A program made the position numbers and the translations under genes. A stretch of 29,904 nt of DNA from JBKEDC01 sp047972995 (GTDB lineage Bacteria; Bacteroidota; Bacteroidia; Bacteroidales; Prolixibacteraceae), in assembly GCA_047972995.1 (NCBI GenBank), contig JBKEBD010000039.1:1-29904 (forward strand), written 5' to 3'. The notes under the pieces were generated by a model. That model saw only the letters and a list, made by a program, of their open reading frames with translations. It had not been told where the DNA came from and made no database searches. The number at the start of each line of letters is the position of its first letter. The first letter of the stretch is position 1. Below are positions 14,241 through 23,255 of this stretch, one piece after another.

Positions 14241-15161
14241 TTATATGCCGGCACCGTCAACAAAACTCATTTCTTTGGCTTTCGATTGCAAGATACGCGA
14301 GTTTGGTTCAACATGATTAGTTACCCATACATTGCCACCAATGATTGAGTTTGCACCAATAGTAACGCGTCCTAAAATTGTGGCTTGGGCATAAATCACC
14401 ACGTTGTCTTCTACAATTGGATGACGAGGAATCCCTTTTATAGGATTACCTTCGGCATCGAGTGGAAAGCTTTTTGCTCCAAGCGTTACTCCTTGATAGA
14501 GTTTGACATTATCGCCAATAATACAGGTAGATCCAATTACTATACCTGTGCCATGATCGATGGTGAATGAATGACCAATCTCTGCTTGTGGATGAATGTC
14601 GATGCCCGTTTCCGAGTGTGCCATTTCTGTCATCATGCGAGGAATTAATGGTACACCAAGCTTTAATAGGGCATGAGCCATACGATAATTTGAAATGGCA
14701 CGAATGGCAGGGTAGCAGAAAATGACTTCTCCATGACTTTTTGAAGCGGGGTCCCCATTATAAGTTGCCACTACATCGGTCATTAACACGCTTCTAATTT
14801 CAGGCAGCTTAGCAATAAAATCAGATGCCATTTGTTGAGCCTTGGTTTTAGCCACGGTTAATTCTATTTGTGCATCGTCGAAACATAAGCCAGCATAGAT
14901 TTCACGGTGTAATAGGTGAAAAAGTTCATCAATATACACACCCATGTAGTGTGGAATTGAATGTCGGCGCATGGGTGCATCTGCAAAAAATCCGGGGAAA
15001 AGAATCTCACGAATAAGATTCACTATGCGTTCCATTTGTTCAATGGAAGGCAATGGTTCACCTAATCGGTGAACTTTACATAGCATTTCGGTAGCGCAAG
15101 GATTTGAAAGTTCATCAATCGCCCGATTTATCTTCGATAAAAATTCATTTTCAAGTTTCAT
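14241..15161 (-). CDS. cysE: Serine O-acetyltransferase (EpsC/CysE type)
   Basis: Transfers acetyl from acetyl-CoA to L-serine to make O-acetylserine for cysteine synthesis, in the cytoplasm. From the ATG at 15161 it has 306 residues, the normal size of the longer EpsC-type enzymes. An alpha-helical N-terminal domain (MKLENEFLSKINRAIDEL onward) precedes the left-handed beta-helix of hexapeptide repeats. The repeats include GIDIHPQAEIGHSFTIDHGT, GIVIGSTCIIGDNVKLYQGV and TLGAKSFPL, with the catalytic His region DHGTG intact. The open frame extends 15 codons upstream, but that part (MFRGAACCFF) is unlike the family and covers a terminator. It is not beside a cysteine synthase gene here. Confidence 0.93.
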   Translation of the reverse strand: MKLENEFLSKINRAIDELSNPCATEMLCKVHRLGEPLPSIEQMERIVNLIREILFPGFFADAPMRRHSIPHYMGVYIDELFHLLHREIYAGLCFDDAQIELTVAKTKAQQMASDFIAKLPEIRSVLMTDVVATYNGDPASKSHGEVIFCYPAIRAISNYRMAHALLKLGVPLIPRMMTEMAHSETGIDIHPQAEIGHSFTIDHGTGIVIGSTCIIGDNVKLYQGVTLGAKSFPLDAEGNPIKGIPRHPIVEDNVVIYAQATILGRVTIGANSIIGGNVWVTNHVEPNSRILQSKAKEMSFVDGAGI

Positions 15162-15176
15162 AGGTGTGTGTTTATA

Positions 15177-15216
15177 GAAAAAGCAACAAGCTGCTCCACG
15201 GAACACACTTGTCGCT
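15177..15216 (-). terminator. Terminator of the aminotransferase gene
   Basis: Plus-strand AGCAACAAG (15182-15190) and CTTGTCGCT (15208-15216) pair with one wobble; on the minus strand a short T-run follows (15177-15181). It separates the aminotransferase gene from the serine acetyltransferase gene. Confidence 0.65.
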
Positions 15217-15256
15217 TATAATGTTATTTGCATTGAGTCACCATGCTCTGAAATTA

Positions 15257-16555
15257 CTATTTCGCGTTTTTCAATTCTTTACAAGCTTGGTAAAGTCCTT
15301 CAAAAAGTTCTTTGCTTTGGTGTGCAGGCATAGCTGAGAACGCTACACGAATGATATTGTTCAAATTGATGATGCCAATGCTATATTTCTCAATTAGAAG
15401 TTTTCGGAGAGCTTCGCCGTCAATTCCCTCTAGCAACTTCACACACATGAAATAGCCCGAATTGTAGGGTAGTGGTGAGAAGTATTCCTCATATTTTTTA
15501 TCGCTAAGAGCTTCTTTTACCGAGTGGTATCTTTCAGCTAACAGATTGAATTTTTCTTCTTTCTCTTGTGCATAGTTCTCACTTTTGAAAGCTTCAACCA
15601 AGAGCGATTGCGAAAGGTTGGCAGCATTCGAGATATTTCCACGTACTGCACCTGCTGTTTTATTTTCAAGAGCAGCATAAAGTTCAGCATCGCCACCTTG
15701 CACACCGTAAGTAATAAATCCCACACGGAATCCCCATGCATAGTCTTCTTTGGTTGGACCATCAATTTTTACTGCCAAAATGTTTTCATGCAAATCGGCT
15801 AGGTAACTGAAAATAGATTGCTTCTCTACACCTTCTTCATACACCAATCCAAAATAAGCATCATCGCAAACTGCTAAAATTTGATTTCCCTTTTCGGCAG
15901 CCGATTTTAAGATGTTGGCAATTTCTTGCGCCTCATCAATGCGAGGAGAATAGCCCGTAGGGTTGTTTGGAAAGTTTAGCATGACAATTTTCTTTCCAAC
16001 TCCACCAGCATTAATAGCATCTTCTAGTGCAATTAAATCGAGTTGATTATTGTTAAATGGACTATACATCTTCATCTTTGCACCATAGGCGTTGCAAAGT
16101 GCTAAGTTATAGTTTCCCCAATACAATTGAGGCAAAATAATTTCATCGCCTTCATTAATGAACAAATAACCAATCATGCTTACCGCGTGAGTAAGTGCAC
16201 ATGTCACGATAGGCATACTAATAGGTGTTCCCTCAAGGCTTGGGTTTTTTTCTACAAGCATTTCTTGCCACTGAGCGCGCAAGTCTGGACGACCAAAACT
16301 TGGAGCATAAGGAAAGATAGATGAAGCACCCAAATTTACATTAGAGCTAATGCTGTTCAAGCACATAGGAGAGCCGTCATCTTCCACGGCAGTACCAATA
16401 GTAGCATTAATCTTTGTGCTTTTTGCATCGGCACTCTGTCCGAGTATTCCTAGTTTTGGGAAGAAAATATTTTTACCCTTTTCAGATAACAAGTCAAGGA
16501 TTTTAGCATTTTTTGCCGTGATTACGTCATTTAAGGCTTTTGCTTGTGGATTCAT
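15257..16555 (-). CDS. Class I/II PLP-dependent aminotransferase
   Basis: A fold-type I aminotransferase, 432 residues from the ATG at 16555. Active-site blocks are visible: NFPNNPTGYS at 194-203, CDDAYFGLVYE at 230-240 with the Asp and Tyr that hold the cofactor, the PLP lysine Lys269 in IDGPTKEDYAWGFRVG, and Arg277 for substrate carboxylate. TAKNAKILDLLSEKGKNIFF at the N-terminus and the T-K-E-D-x-x-W-G-F-R-V-G form mark a subgroup I know mainly from Bacteroidetes and Clostridia, whose substrate is not established. The seven codons before Met8 of the open frame are left out because the family begins at MNPQAKALND. Neighbours give no pathway clue. Confidence 0.85.
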   Translation of the reverse strand: MNPQAKALNDVITAKNAKILDLLSEKGKNIFFPKLGILGQSADAKSTKINATIGTAVEDDGSPMCLNSISSNVNLGASSIFPYAPSFGRPDLRAQWQEMLVEKNPSLEGTPISMPIVTCALTHAVSMIGYLFINEGDEIILPQLYWGNYNLALCNAYGAKMKMYSPFNNNQLDLIALEDAINAGGVGKKIVMLNFPNNPTGYSPRIDEAQEIANILKSAAEKGNQILAVCDDAYFGLVYEEGVEKQSIFSYLADLHENILAVKIDGPTKEDYAWGFRVGFITYGVQGGDAELYAALENKTAGAVRGNISNAANLSQSLLVEAFKSENYAQEKEEKFNLLAERYHSVKEALSDKKYEEYFSPLPYNSGYFMCVKLLEGIDGEALRKLLIEKYSIGIINLNNIIRVAFSAMPAHQSKELFEGLYQACKELKNAK

Positions 16556-16648
16556 TTTGTAGAAATTAAAGTGCAAAGTGCCTAGATGTCAAGAGCGAAG
16601 TGCCTGAGTACCTAAGTAGCTGTGCTATGATTTTAATTATAGTTTTTA

Positions 16649-17419
16649 TTAATATTCATTGTTCACATCGGTGAGCACCTCGTGTCCGTTGGGCGTAACT
16701 AGAATAGTGTGCTCAAACTGTGCCGAAAGCTTACCGTCGGCAGTGCGAGCTGTCCATCCATCGTGTTTATCTATTTTGCATTTAGGTTTACCTGCATTAA
16801 TCATAGGTTCAATGGTGAAAATCATGCCCGGTTCCATCACCGCTCCTGTGCCTTTGCGCGAAGTATGATCAACTTGTGGTTCTTCGTGAAATTCAATTCC
16901 TACACCATGACCACAAAATTCCCACACCACACCATATTTTTTAGCTTTAGCATATCTGCTGATTGCAAAACCTATATCGCCAATTCGATTGCCGGGGCGC
17001 ACTTGCTGAATACCCAAATCGATGCAATGCTTGGTGTCATCAATGAGTTTTTGAGCTTCATTGCTCACAGAACCCACGGTGTACATTTTATTTGTATCGC
17101 CGAAATAGCCATTTAAAATTGTGGTTACATCAATATTTAAAATATCGCCATCTTTCAATATCTCTTTTGAGCTTGGAATACCGTGGCACACCACCTCGTT
17201 CACCGAAATACAAGTGTATTTAGGGTAGCCATTGTATCCTTTGCAGGCAGATATTGCGCCATTGTCGAGGATAAATTCATTGATAATATTATCTAGGTAT
17301 TCCGTACTTACCCCTTCTTTAATATAGTCTTCAATCATTTGAAGACATTTACCAGCCAACTGGCTACTTTTGCGAATGCCTTCAATTTGCTCGGCATTCT
17401 TTATAATTATATCAGTCAT
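16649..17419 (-). CDS. map: Methionine aminopeptidase, type I
   Basis: Removes the initiator methionine from new proteins. It has 256 residues, the normal size of type I enzymes. The five metal ligands are all present: Asp97 and Asp108 (GDILNIDVTTILNGYFGD), His171 (GHGVGIEFHE), Glu204 (FTIEPMI) and Glu236 (AQFEHTILVT). CHGIP holds the substrate-binding His79. It starts MTDIIIKNAEQIEGIRKSSQ without an N-terminal extension. In many Bacteroidetes map lies in the ribosomal protein operon beside infA; here it stands alone, so this may be a second copy, which cannot be tested from this window. It diverges from the thioesterase gene across a 200-base gap. Confidence 0.96.
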   Translation of the reverse strand: MTDIIIKNAEQIEGIRKSSQLAGKCLQMIEDYIKEGVSTEYLDNIINEFILDNGAISACKGYNGYPKYTCISVNEVVCHGIPSSKEILKDGDILNIDVTTILNGYFGDTNKMYTVGSVSNEAQKLIDDTKHCIDLGIQQVRPGNRIGDIGFAISRYAKAKKYGVVWEFCGHGVGIEFHEEPQVDHTSRKGTGAVMEPGMIFTIEPMINAGKPKCKIDKHDGWTARTADGKLSAQFEHTILVTPNGHEVLTDVNNEY

Positions 17420-17437
17420 TTGAAATAGATTTGTCTA

Positions 17438-17445
17438 CAAAAGTA
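17438..17445 (-). promoter_or_regulatory. -7 box for map
   Basis: Minus-strand TACTTTTG fully matches TAnnTTTG and lies 18 bases before the ATG at 17419. No -33 TTTG at the usual spacing. Confidence 0.55.
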
Positions 17446-17593
17446 CAAAATTTTAGAAGTTAGTGGCGAAATGAGTAGGGAAATCTAGAATAACTACGCT
17501 AAAACTTACAAGATCGTCTTTCAAACTATTTGCCTAAAAGGTGGATTTCAATAAATTTCACAACGATATGCCCCTATATTCAAAGCATTGAGG

Positions 17594-17601
17594 TACATTT
17601 G
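17594..17601 (+). promoter_or_regulatory. -7 box for the acyl-ACP thioesterase gene
   Basis: TACATTTG followed by CG fully matches TAnnTTTG and lies 18 bases before the ATG at 17620. It falls inside the longer open frame from 17530, so it helps decide the start. Confidence 0.6.
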
Positions 17602-17619
17602 CGCAAAGAATTTAGCGTA

Positions 17620-18351
17620 ATGATAGTAGAAAAACATTTAGAAGAAGCAATAATTCATTCATATCAAACCAATCAGCATGGAGAAGTAAAGGTTTCAGCC
17701 TTGTTTAATCTGATGCTTGAAGCCTCGTGGGCACACGCTACAAAATTGAATTGGGGATATGATAGCCTGAAGGATAATCAGATGTTTTGGGCATTATCGA
17801 GAATTAGGATTGAAATCATTAGACTGCCTAGGTGGCGAGATAAAGTAACTCTTGAAACATGGCCTTCGTGCAATGATAGAATGTTTGCTTACCGTGAATT
17901 TCGCTTGAAAGATGAAGCGGGTAACGAACTTCTTCGTGCTAATTCAGCATGGTTGGTGCTCGATTTAACTTCGCATAAGATTGTGTCTTTTGCTGCCCAA
18001 GGCGAGTTACCCCATCGTTTATATGAAAATCCTTGCACACAGCCTAAACGCTTGCGCTATATAGGAACAGACGAAGAACTGCAATTTTATTCGATATTAT
18101 ATAGCGATATTGATGTGAACAAACACTTTAATAGTGTGCGTGCTTTTGAGCGAGTGATTGATAATCATGAAACCAACTTCTTACAAAACCACCAGATCGA
18201 ATCAATTGAAATCAACTACCTCAAAGAAGGATTTGTAGGGCAAGAAGTGGCTGTTGCGATGCAAGAAAAAACCGACTTACTTTTCCAATCTGCCATCATT
18301 CGCCAAGAAGATAACGAGCCACTGAGCTTGTATGAAATGAAGTGGAATTAA
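17620..18351 (+). CDS. Acyl-ACP thioesterase
   Basis: Hydrolyses acyl-ACP to free fatty acids in the cytoplasm; related to plant FatA/FatB. From the ATG at 17620 it has 243 residues forming two hotdog domains, the usual bacterial size. The first domain runs from EKHLEEAIIHSYQTNQHGEV to about residue 130 and includes WALSRIRIEI and LETWPSCNDRMFAYREF. The second has the catalytic block DIDVNKHFNSVRAFERV, which matches the D-x-N-x-H-x-N motif of the family. The start is set by the promoter box and because the 30 upstream residues are unlike the family. The ygiQ gene follows after 47 bases on the same strand. Confidence 0.93.
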   Translation: MIVEKHLEEAIIHSYQTNQHGEVKVSALFNLMLEASWAHATKLNWGYDSLKDNQMFWALSRIRIEIIRLPRWRDKVTLETWPSCNDRMFAYREFRLKDEAGNELLRANSAWLVLDLTSHKIVSFAAQGELPHRLYENPCTQPKRLRYIGTDEELQFYSILYSDIDVNKHFNSVRAFERVIDNHETNFLQNHQIESIEINYLKEGFVGQEVAVAMQEKTDLLFQSAIIRQEDNEPLSLYEMKWN

Positions 18352-18398
18352 TTAGCGATTGCAAATTGATTTTGTACTTCGAACTAAAAAAGAAGAAA

Positions 18399-20294
18399 AT
18401 GAAAATGACCGACTGGCTACCCACCACGCTTAAAGAAGTGAAAGCACGAGGGTGGGACGAACTCGATGTGATACTTTTTACGGGGGATGCCTATGTGGAT
18501 CACCCCTCGTTTGGTGCGGCTGTAATTGGGCGTGTGCTCGAATCCGAAGGCTTGCGCGTGGCAATTGTGCCTCAGCCAAACTGGCAAGACGACCTCCGAG
18601 ACTTTAAAAAGCTTGGTCGCCCACGCTTGTTTTTCGGCGTAACAGCAGGCAACATGGATTCGATGGTGAACCACTACACTGCCAACAAACGCAAGCGTTC
18701 AAACGATGCCTACACTGCAGGTGGCGAGGCGAGCAAACGTCCCGATTATCCCTCGATTGTTTACACCAACATTCTGAAAGATATCTATCCTGATGTGCCC
18801 GTCATTTTGGGTGGAATTGAAGCATCATTGCGCCGATTGACCCACTACGACTATTGGAAAGATGTGCTCATGCCTTCGATTCTGATTGATTCGAAAGCCG
18901 ACCTGCTGTTTTATGGCATGGCGGAAAGGTCCTTACGAGAGTATGTGCATTACCTCAAAAAAGACATTCCTACCGAGCGATTGACCAACCTCGCACAAGT
19001 GGCATTCAGCGTGCCTGCGGGCGAAAACTATGCCACACAAAAGGAGTGGGAGCACATTCAGCTTCACTCGCATGAAGAATGTTTGCAAGACAAAAAGAAA
19101 TATGCCGCCAACTTCAAGCACATCGAGGAGGAGTCTAACCGTATGCACGGAGCACGCATTTCGCAGCAAGTAGGCGAGCGGTTGGTGGTGGTGAACCCCT
19201 CATGGGGCACGCTCTCAAATAAGGAACTTGATGCGGTATATGATTTGCCGTTCACTCGATTGCCGCATCCGAAATACCAAAAGAAAGCGCCCATTCCCGC
19301 CTACGATATGATTAAACACTCCATCAACTTGCACCGTGGTTGCTTCGGAGGGTGTGCTTTCTGTACTATTTCGGCTCATCAAGGTAAGTTTATCGCTAGT
19401 CGTTCGGTGACTTCCATTCTGAAAGAAGTGGAGCAAGTGGTTGAAATGGAGGATTTCAAAGGTTACATTTCCGACCTAGGCGGACCTTCTGCCAATATGT
19501 ATCAGATAAAAGGCATCGATGAAAAGATTTGCGCCAAGTGCAAACGTCCGTCGTGCATTTTCCCCAATGTGTGTAATAACTTGAACAACAATCACGAGCC
19601 GCTCACCCAGCTTTATCGCCAAGTGCGCAAGCACCCGAAAATCAAGAAAGCCTTTATTGGTAGCGGAATTCGTTATGACATGATGCTGCATAGAGGGAAG
19701 GATGAAAAGGTGAACCAATCTAACTTGAACTACCTGCGAGAGGTTATAAAATATCACGTATCGGGACGATTAAAAGTAGCGCCTGAACACACTTCTGACA
19801 AAGTGTTGAAGCTAATGCGAAAACCAAGCTTTAAGCTCTTTCACGAAATGACATGCATCTTCAATGATGTGAATAAGAAAGAGGGGTTGAAGCAACAGTT
19901 GATTCCATATTTCATTTCTAGTCACCCCGGTTGCTCCAATGAAGACATGGCGAACTTGGCAGCCGAAACCAAGAAACTGAACTTTCAGCTAGAGCAGGTG
20001 CAAGACCTTACGCCAACACCAATGACACTTTCCACCGTAATTTATTATTCGGGCTATAATCCTTATACGATGGAGAAAGTTTATACCGCCAAGATGCAAA
20101 CCGAAAAGCTTGCACAACGCAAATTTTTCTTTTGGTATAAGAAAGAATATCAGCGAGATATACGCAATGAACTCATAAAGATGAACCGAAAAGACTTGCT
20201 CGACAAGATATTGGAAAATTCGGGGAGTGGAGTGCCACAGCGAGAAGAACGTAAGGACGGCAAAGGGCAAAGAGTGGGGAAGCGAAGACGATAA
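18399..20294 (+). CDS. ygiQ: YgiQ family radical SAM protein (UPF0313)
   Basis: A large radical SAM protein of unknown reaction, 631 residues from the ATG at 18399. WLPTTLKEVKARGWDELD opens the family N-terminal domain, followed by TGDAYVDHPSFGAAVIGR, GVTAGNMDSMVNHYT and ILGGIEASLRRLTHYDYW, all close to E. coli YgiQ. The iron-sulfur cysteines are Cys315, Cys319 and Cys322 in HRGCFGGCAFC. A second cysteine cluster, CAKCKRPSC, lies about 60 residues later and is also typical. The C-terminus is basic and disordered-looking (GVPQREERKDGKGQRVGKRR). The open frame reaches back to 18342, overlapping the thioesterase stop, but that stretch is not family-like. An alternative start is the Met two codons later. 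Confidence 0.95.
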   Translation: MKMTDWLPTTLKEVKARGWDELDVILFTGDAYVDHPSFGAAVIGRVLESEGLRVAIVPQPNWQDDLRDFKKLGRPRLFFGVTAGNMDSMVNHYTANKRKRSNDAYTAGGEASKRPDYPSIVYTNILKDIYPDVPVILGGIEASLRRLTHYDYWKDVLMPSILIDSKADLLFYGMAERSLREYVHYLKKDIPTERLTNLAQVAFSVPAGENYATQKEWEHIQLHSHEECLQDKKKYAANFKHIEEESNRMHGARISQQVGERLVVVNPSWGTLSNKELDAVYDLPFTRLPHPKYQKKAPIPAYDMIKHSINLHRGCFGGCAFCTISAHQGKFIASRSVTSILKEVEQVVEMEDFKGYISDLGGPSANMYQIKGIDEKICAKCKRPSCIFPNVCNNLNNNHEPLTQLYRQVRKHPKIKKAFIGSGIRYDMMLHRGKDEKVNQSNLNYLREVIKYHVSGRLKVAPEHTSDKVLKLMRKPSFKLFHEMTCIFNDVNKKEGLKQQLIPYFISSHPGCSNEDMANLAAETKKLNFQLEQVQDLTPTPMTLSTVIYYSGYNPYTMEKVYTAKMQTEKLAQRKFFFWYKKEYQRDIRNELIKMNRKDLLDKILENSGSGVPQREERKDGKGQRVGKRRR

Positions 20295-20400
20295 AAATGT
20301 TTGAATGGCAAAGATATGCGTAATGCACATTTATTGTACTCCATGATTAGGTAGCGAAAATAAACAAAACTAAAGTGTATCGATATTTCATCGTTATCAT

Positions 20401-20408
20401 TATCTTTG
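20401..20408 (+). promoter_or_regulatory. -7 box of the thrS-infC-rpmI-rplT operon
   Basis: TATCTTTG fully matches TAnnTTTG and lies 49 bases before the thrS ATG, giving a short leader. I see no T-box or other long leader element in the 163-base gap after ygiQ. Confidence 0.6.
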
Positions 20409-20457
20409 TCGCAATTAATATAAATGCAGACTATATACAGTAGTCTAAATTCAATAA

Positions 20458-22416
20458 ATGAGTAGTATGATTAATATTACATTCCCCGATGGCAGCATTC
20501 GTGAGTATGAGTCGGGAATTTCAGGCTTCGAAATTGCAGGATCAATCAGCAGCCGTTTAGCCAAAGAAGTGCTAGCTATTTCTGTAGATGACGCGGTTTG
20601 GGATTTGAATCGCCCAATTGAAGCAAATGCTTCGGTAAAACTTTATAAATGGGAAGATCGTCAAGGTCAGGAAACTTTCTGGCATACTTCTGCGCACTTA
20701 ATGGCAGAAGCAATTGAAGCATTATACCCAGGTACTAAATTTGGTATTGGACCAACAGTTGACACAGGTTTCTACTATGATGTAGAATTGCCCAACGAGG
20801 AACAACTGGCAGAAAAAGACCTAGCAAAGATTGAAAAGAAAATGATCGAGTTAGCTCGATTAAAAAATGATATCGTGAGAAGCGACATTTCTAAAGAAGA
20901 AGCTTTGAAAATGTTTGCCGATAAAAACGATGAGTATAAAACAGAATTAATTAGCGAGCTAGAAGACGGCACTATTACACTATACAATCAGGGTGGATTC
21001 ACCGATTTGTGTCGAGGACCTCACTTACCAAATACCTCGTTTATTAAGGCTGTGAAATTGACTTCGATTGCAGGTGCATACTGGAGAGGTAACGAGAAAA
21101 ACAAAATGTTAACTCGTGTCTATGGTGTGTCGTTCCCTAAACAAAAGATGCTTGATGAGTATTTAGTGCTTTTAGAAGAGGCTAAAAAACGCGATCACCG
21201 CAAGATTGGTAAGGAAATGGAATTATTTACATTCTCACAAAAAGTGGGTATGGGATTGCCATTATGGTTGCCAAAAGGAACTCAATTGCGCTTGCAGTTG
21301 GAAGACTTCTTGAAAAAAGTGCAACGTCGCTTCGATTATCAGCAAGTAATGACACCACACATTGGTAACATTGAATTGTATAAAACCTCTGGTCACTTCC
21401 AAAAATACGGAGCAGATTCATTTCAACCTATTCGTACACCACAAGAGGGTGAAGAATATTTGTTGAAACCAATGAACTGCCCTCATCACTGTGAAATTTT
21501 TGCTAGCAAACCACACTCATATAAAGATTTGCCTATTCGCTTAGCTGAATTTGGTACAGTATATCGTTATGAACAAAGTGGTGAGTTGCACGGGTTAACA
21601 AGGGTGCGTGGCTTTACTCAAGATGACGCACACTTATTCTGTCGTGCCGATCAATTAAAAGATGAGTTCAAGAAAGTAATTGATATTGTATTCATCATTT
21701 TCAATAGCTTAGGTTTAAATAACTATACTGCTCAGATTTCACTACGCGACCCAAATAACCCAGAGAAATACATTGGTTCTGCAGACAATTGGGATAAAGC
21801 AGAAACTGCAATCATTGAAGCTTGCGAGGAAAAAGGATTGAACACCATCACCGAACTAGGAGAGGCGGCTTTCTATGGCCCGAAACTAGACTTTATGGTG
21901 AAAGATGCTTTGGGTAGAAGTTGGCAGCTAGGTACAATTCAAGTAGATTACAACTTGCCAGAACGTTTTGATTTGAAATACACAGGGGCCGATGATAAAC
22001 CTCACCGTCCTATAATGATTCACCGTGCGCCATTCGGTTCTATGGAACGATTTGTGGCGGTGTTGATTGAACATACAGCGGGTAAATTCCCACTTTGGTT
22101 AACGCCAGAACAGTGCGTTGTGTTACCAATTAGCGAAAAATTCAATGATTATGCGGAAAAAGTTTCAAATATTCTAAATAATTCCGATATTCGCGCTCAA
22201 GTTGACGATCGTAATGAGAAAATCGGTCGTAAAATTCGAGATAACGAGTTGAAACGAATTCCTTATTTGCTTATTGTAGGCGAAAAAGAAGCTGAAGCAG
22301 GCGAAATTTCAGTGCGTAAGCAAGGAGATGGAGATAAGGGATCAATGAAAATTGAAGAGTTCGCTCAATTCTTGAATGACGAAGTAAAAGAACAATTATC
22401 AGCATTTTATAACTAA
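20458..22416 (+). CDS. thrS: Threonine--tRNA ligase
   Basis: Charges tRNA-Thr with threonine and removes mischarged serine. It has 652 residues, full length for the bacterial form. The TGS domain is first (INITFPDGSIREYESG). The N2 editing domain has HTSAH (His76, His80) and DLCRGPH. The class II core has zinc ligands Cys341 (MNCPHHCEIF), His392 (QDDAHLFC) and His522 (MIHRAPFGSMERF), with motif 2 in FGTVYRYEQSGELHGLTRVR. The anticodon-binding domain forms the C-terminus (CVVLPISEKFNDYAEKV). It heads the operon thrS-infC-rpmI-rplT, an arrangement common in bacteria. A separate editing-domain homologue is encoded about 9.6 kb upstream. Confidence 0.98.
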   Translation: MSSMINITFPDGSIREYESGISGFEIAGSISSRLAKEVLAISVDDAVWDLNRPIEANASVKLYKWEDRQGQETFWHTSAHLMAEAIEALYPGTKFGIGPTVDTGFYYDVELPNEEQLAEKDLAKIEKKMIELARLKNDIVRSDISKEEALKMFADKNDEYKTELISELEDGTITLYNQGGFTDLCRGPHLPNTSFIKAVKLTSIAGAYWRGNEKNKMLTRVYGVSFPKQKMLDEYLVLLEEAKKRDHRKIGKEMELFTFSQKVGMGLPLWLPKGTQLRLQLEDFLKKVQRRFDYQQVMTPHIGNIELYKTSGHFQKYGADSFQPIRTPQEGEEYLLKPMNCPHHCEIFASKPHSYKDLPIRLAEFGTVYRYEQSGELHGLTRVRGFTQDDAHLFCRADQLKDEFKKVIDIVFIIFNSLGLNNYTAQISLRDPNNPEKYIGSADNWDKAETAIIEACEEKGLNTITELGEAAFYGPKLDFMVKDALGRSWQLGTIQVDYNLPERFDLKYTGADDKPHRPIMIHRAPFGSMERFVAVLIEHTAGKFPLWLTPEQCVVLPISEKFNDYAEKVSNILNNSDIRAQVDDRNEKIGRKIRDNELKRIPYLLIVGEKEAEAGEISVRKQGDGDKGSMKIEEFAQFLNDEVKEQLSAFYN

Positions 22417-22428
22417 AAAGTTAAAGCT

Positions 22429-22986
22429 ATCGCAGTAAATAGGCCAAGACGCCGAGGCTATCGTGTAGAAACAGAGCCTCAGCATAAGTTAAATGACAAA
22501 ATTCGCGCTAAAGAAGTGCGACTTGTTGGAGAGAATATTGAAAATCAAGGGGTATATCCTTTGAAAGAAGCTCTAGCAATGGCTGCGGAGCAGGAGATGG
22601 ATTTGGTTGAAATTTCACCGAATGCAGAACCTCCTGTGTGTAAGATTATTGACTACAACAAATTTCTTTATCAGCAGAAGAAAAAGCAGAAAGAAATGAA
22701 AGCTAAAGCTGTTAAGGTTGTAATCAAAGAAATCAGATTCGGTCCGCAAACCGATGAGCATGATTTTCAGTTCAAGCTTCGTCACGCTGAAAAATTCCTT
22801 CAAGAGGGAGCAAAAGTTAAAGCTTTTGTATTCTTCAAAGGGCGTTCAATCTTGTTTAAAGAGCAAGGAGAAATATTGCTTTTAAAATTTGCACAGTCTT
22901 TGGAAGAGTGGGGTAAAGTAGAGCAAATGCCAAAATTGGAGGGAAAAAGGATGACAATGTTTATTTCACCTAAAAAGAAGAAGTAA
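22429..22986 (+). CDS. infC: Translation initiation factor IF-3 (ATC start)
   Basis: Binds the 30S subunit, prevents early joining of the 50S and checks start-codon choice. The conserved protein clearly begins before the first ATG/GTG in frame: the GTG at 22516 would cut off RGYRVETEPQHKLNDKIRAK, which is standard IF-3 N-terminal sequence. Between the thrS stop (22416) and that point there is no ATG, GTG or TTG start before the conserved region. The ATC at 22429 gives 185 residues and sits 13 bases after the thrS stop. A non-AUG start is a hallmark of infC, in which IF-3 discriminates against its own start codon and so limits its own synthesis. The C-domain (KEIRFGPQTDEHDFQFKLRH, FFKGRS) is normal. 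Confidence 0.93.
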   Translation: MAVNRPRRRGYRVETEPQHKLNDKIRAKEVRLVGENIENQGVYPLKEALAMAAEQEMDLVEISPNAEPPVCKIIDYNKFLYQQKKKQKEMKAKAVKVVIKEIRFGPQTDEHDFQFKLRHAEKFLQEGAKVKAFVFFKGRSILFKEQGEILLLKFAQSLEEWGKVEQMPKLEGKRMTMFISPKKKK

Positions 22987-23011
22987 TTCTTCGAATATAA
23001 AATTAGGACAG

Positions 23012-23209
23012 ATGCCAAAAATGAAAACCAATTCTGGTGCCAAAAAACGTTTTAAACTAACAGGTACTGGAAAATTGAAAAGAAAGCACGCTTTCAAAAG
23101 TCACATTTTGACTAAGAAAACTAAAAAGCAAAAACGTAACTTGACACACGCTACTTTGGTTCACAAATCAGATGAGAGCAACGTTAAGAAACTACTAGCA
23201 ATGAAGTAA
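23012..23209 (+). CDS. rpmI: 50S ribosomal protein L35
   Basis: A 65-residue basic ribosomal protein of the large subunit. It begins MPKMKTNSGAKKRFKLTGTG, and KHILTKK-type sequence (SHILTKKTKKQKRNL) follows, both diagnostic for L35. Length is normal. It lies 25 bases after infC and 108 bases before rplT, in the usual order. The long gap to rplT holds a folded RNA element that may control rplT. Confidence 0.97.
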   Translation: MPKMKTNSGAKKRFKLTGTGKLKRKHAFKSHILTKKTKKQKRNLTHATLVHKSDESNVKKLLAMK

Positions 23210-23255
23210 GCTACTTTTCAATTCGAAGAGTTTTAAGACAATTAAATGTTTAATG

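Noticed and set aside
17530..17619. N-terminal extension of the acyl-ACP thioesterase
   Set aside because: A full -7 promoter box lies in it and the residues are unlike the family; the ATG at 17620 is better.
20295..20457. T-box or other riboswitch before thrS
   Set aside because: The leader after the -7 box is only about 45 bases and shows no T-box sequence or large stem.
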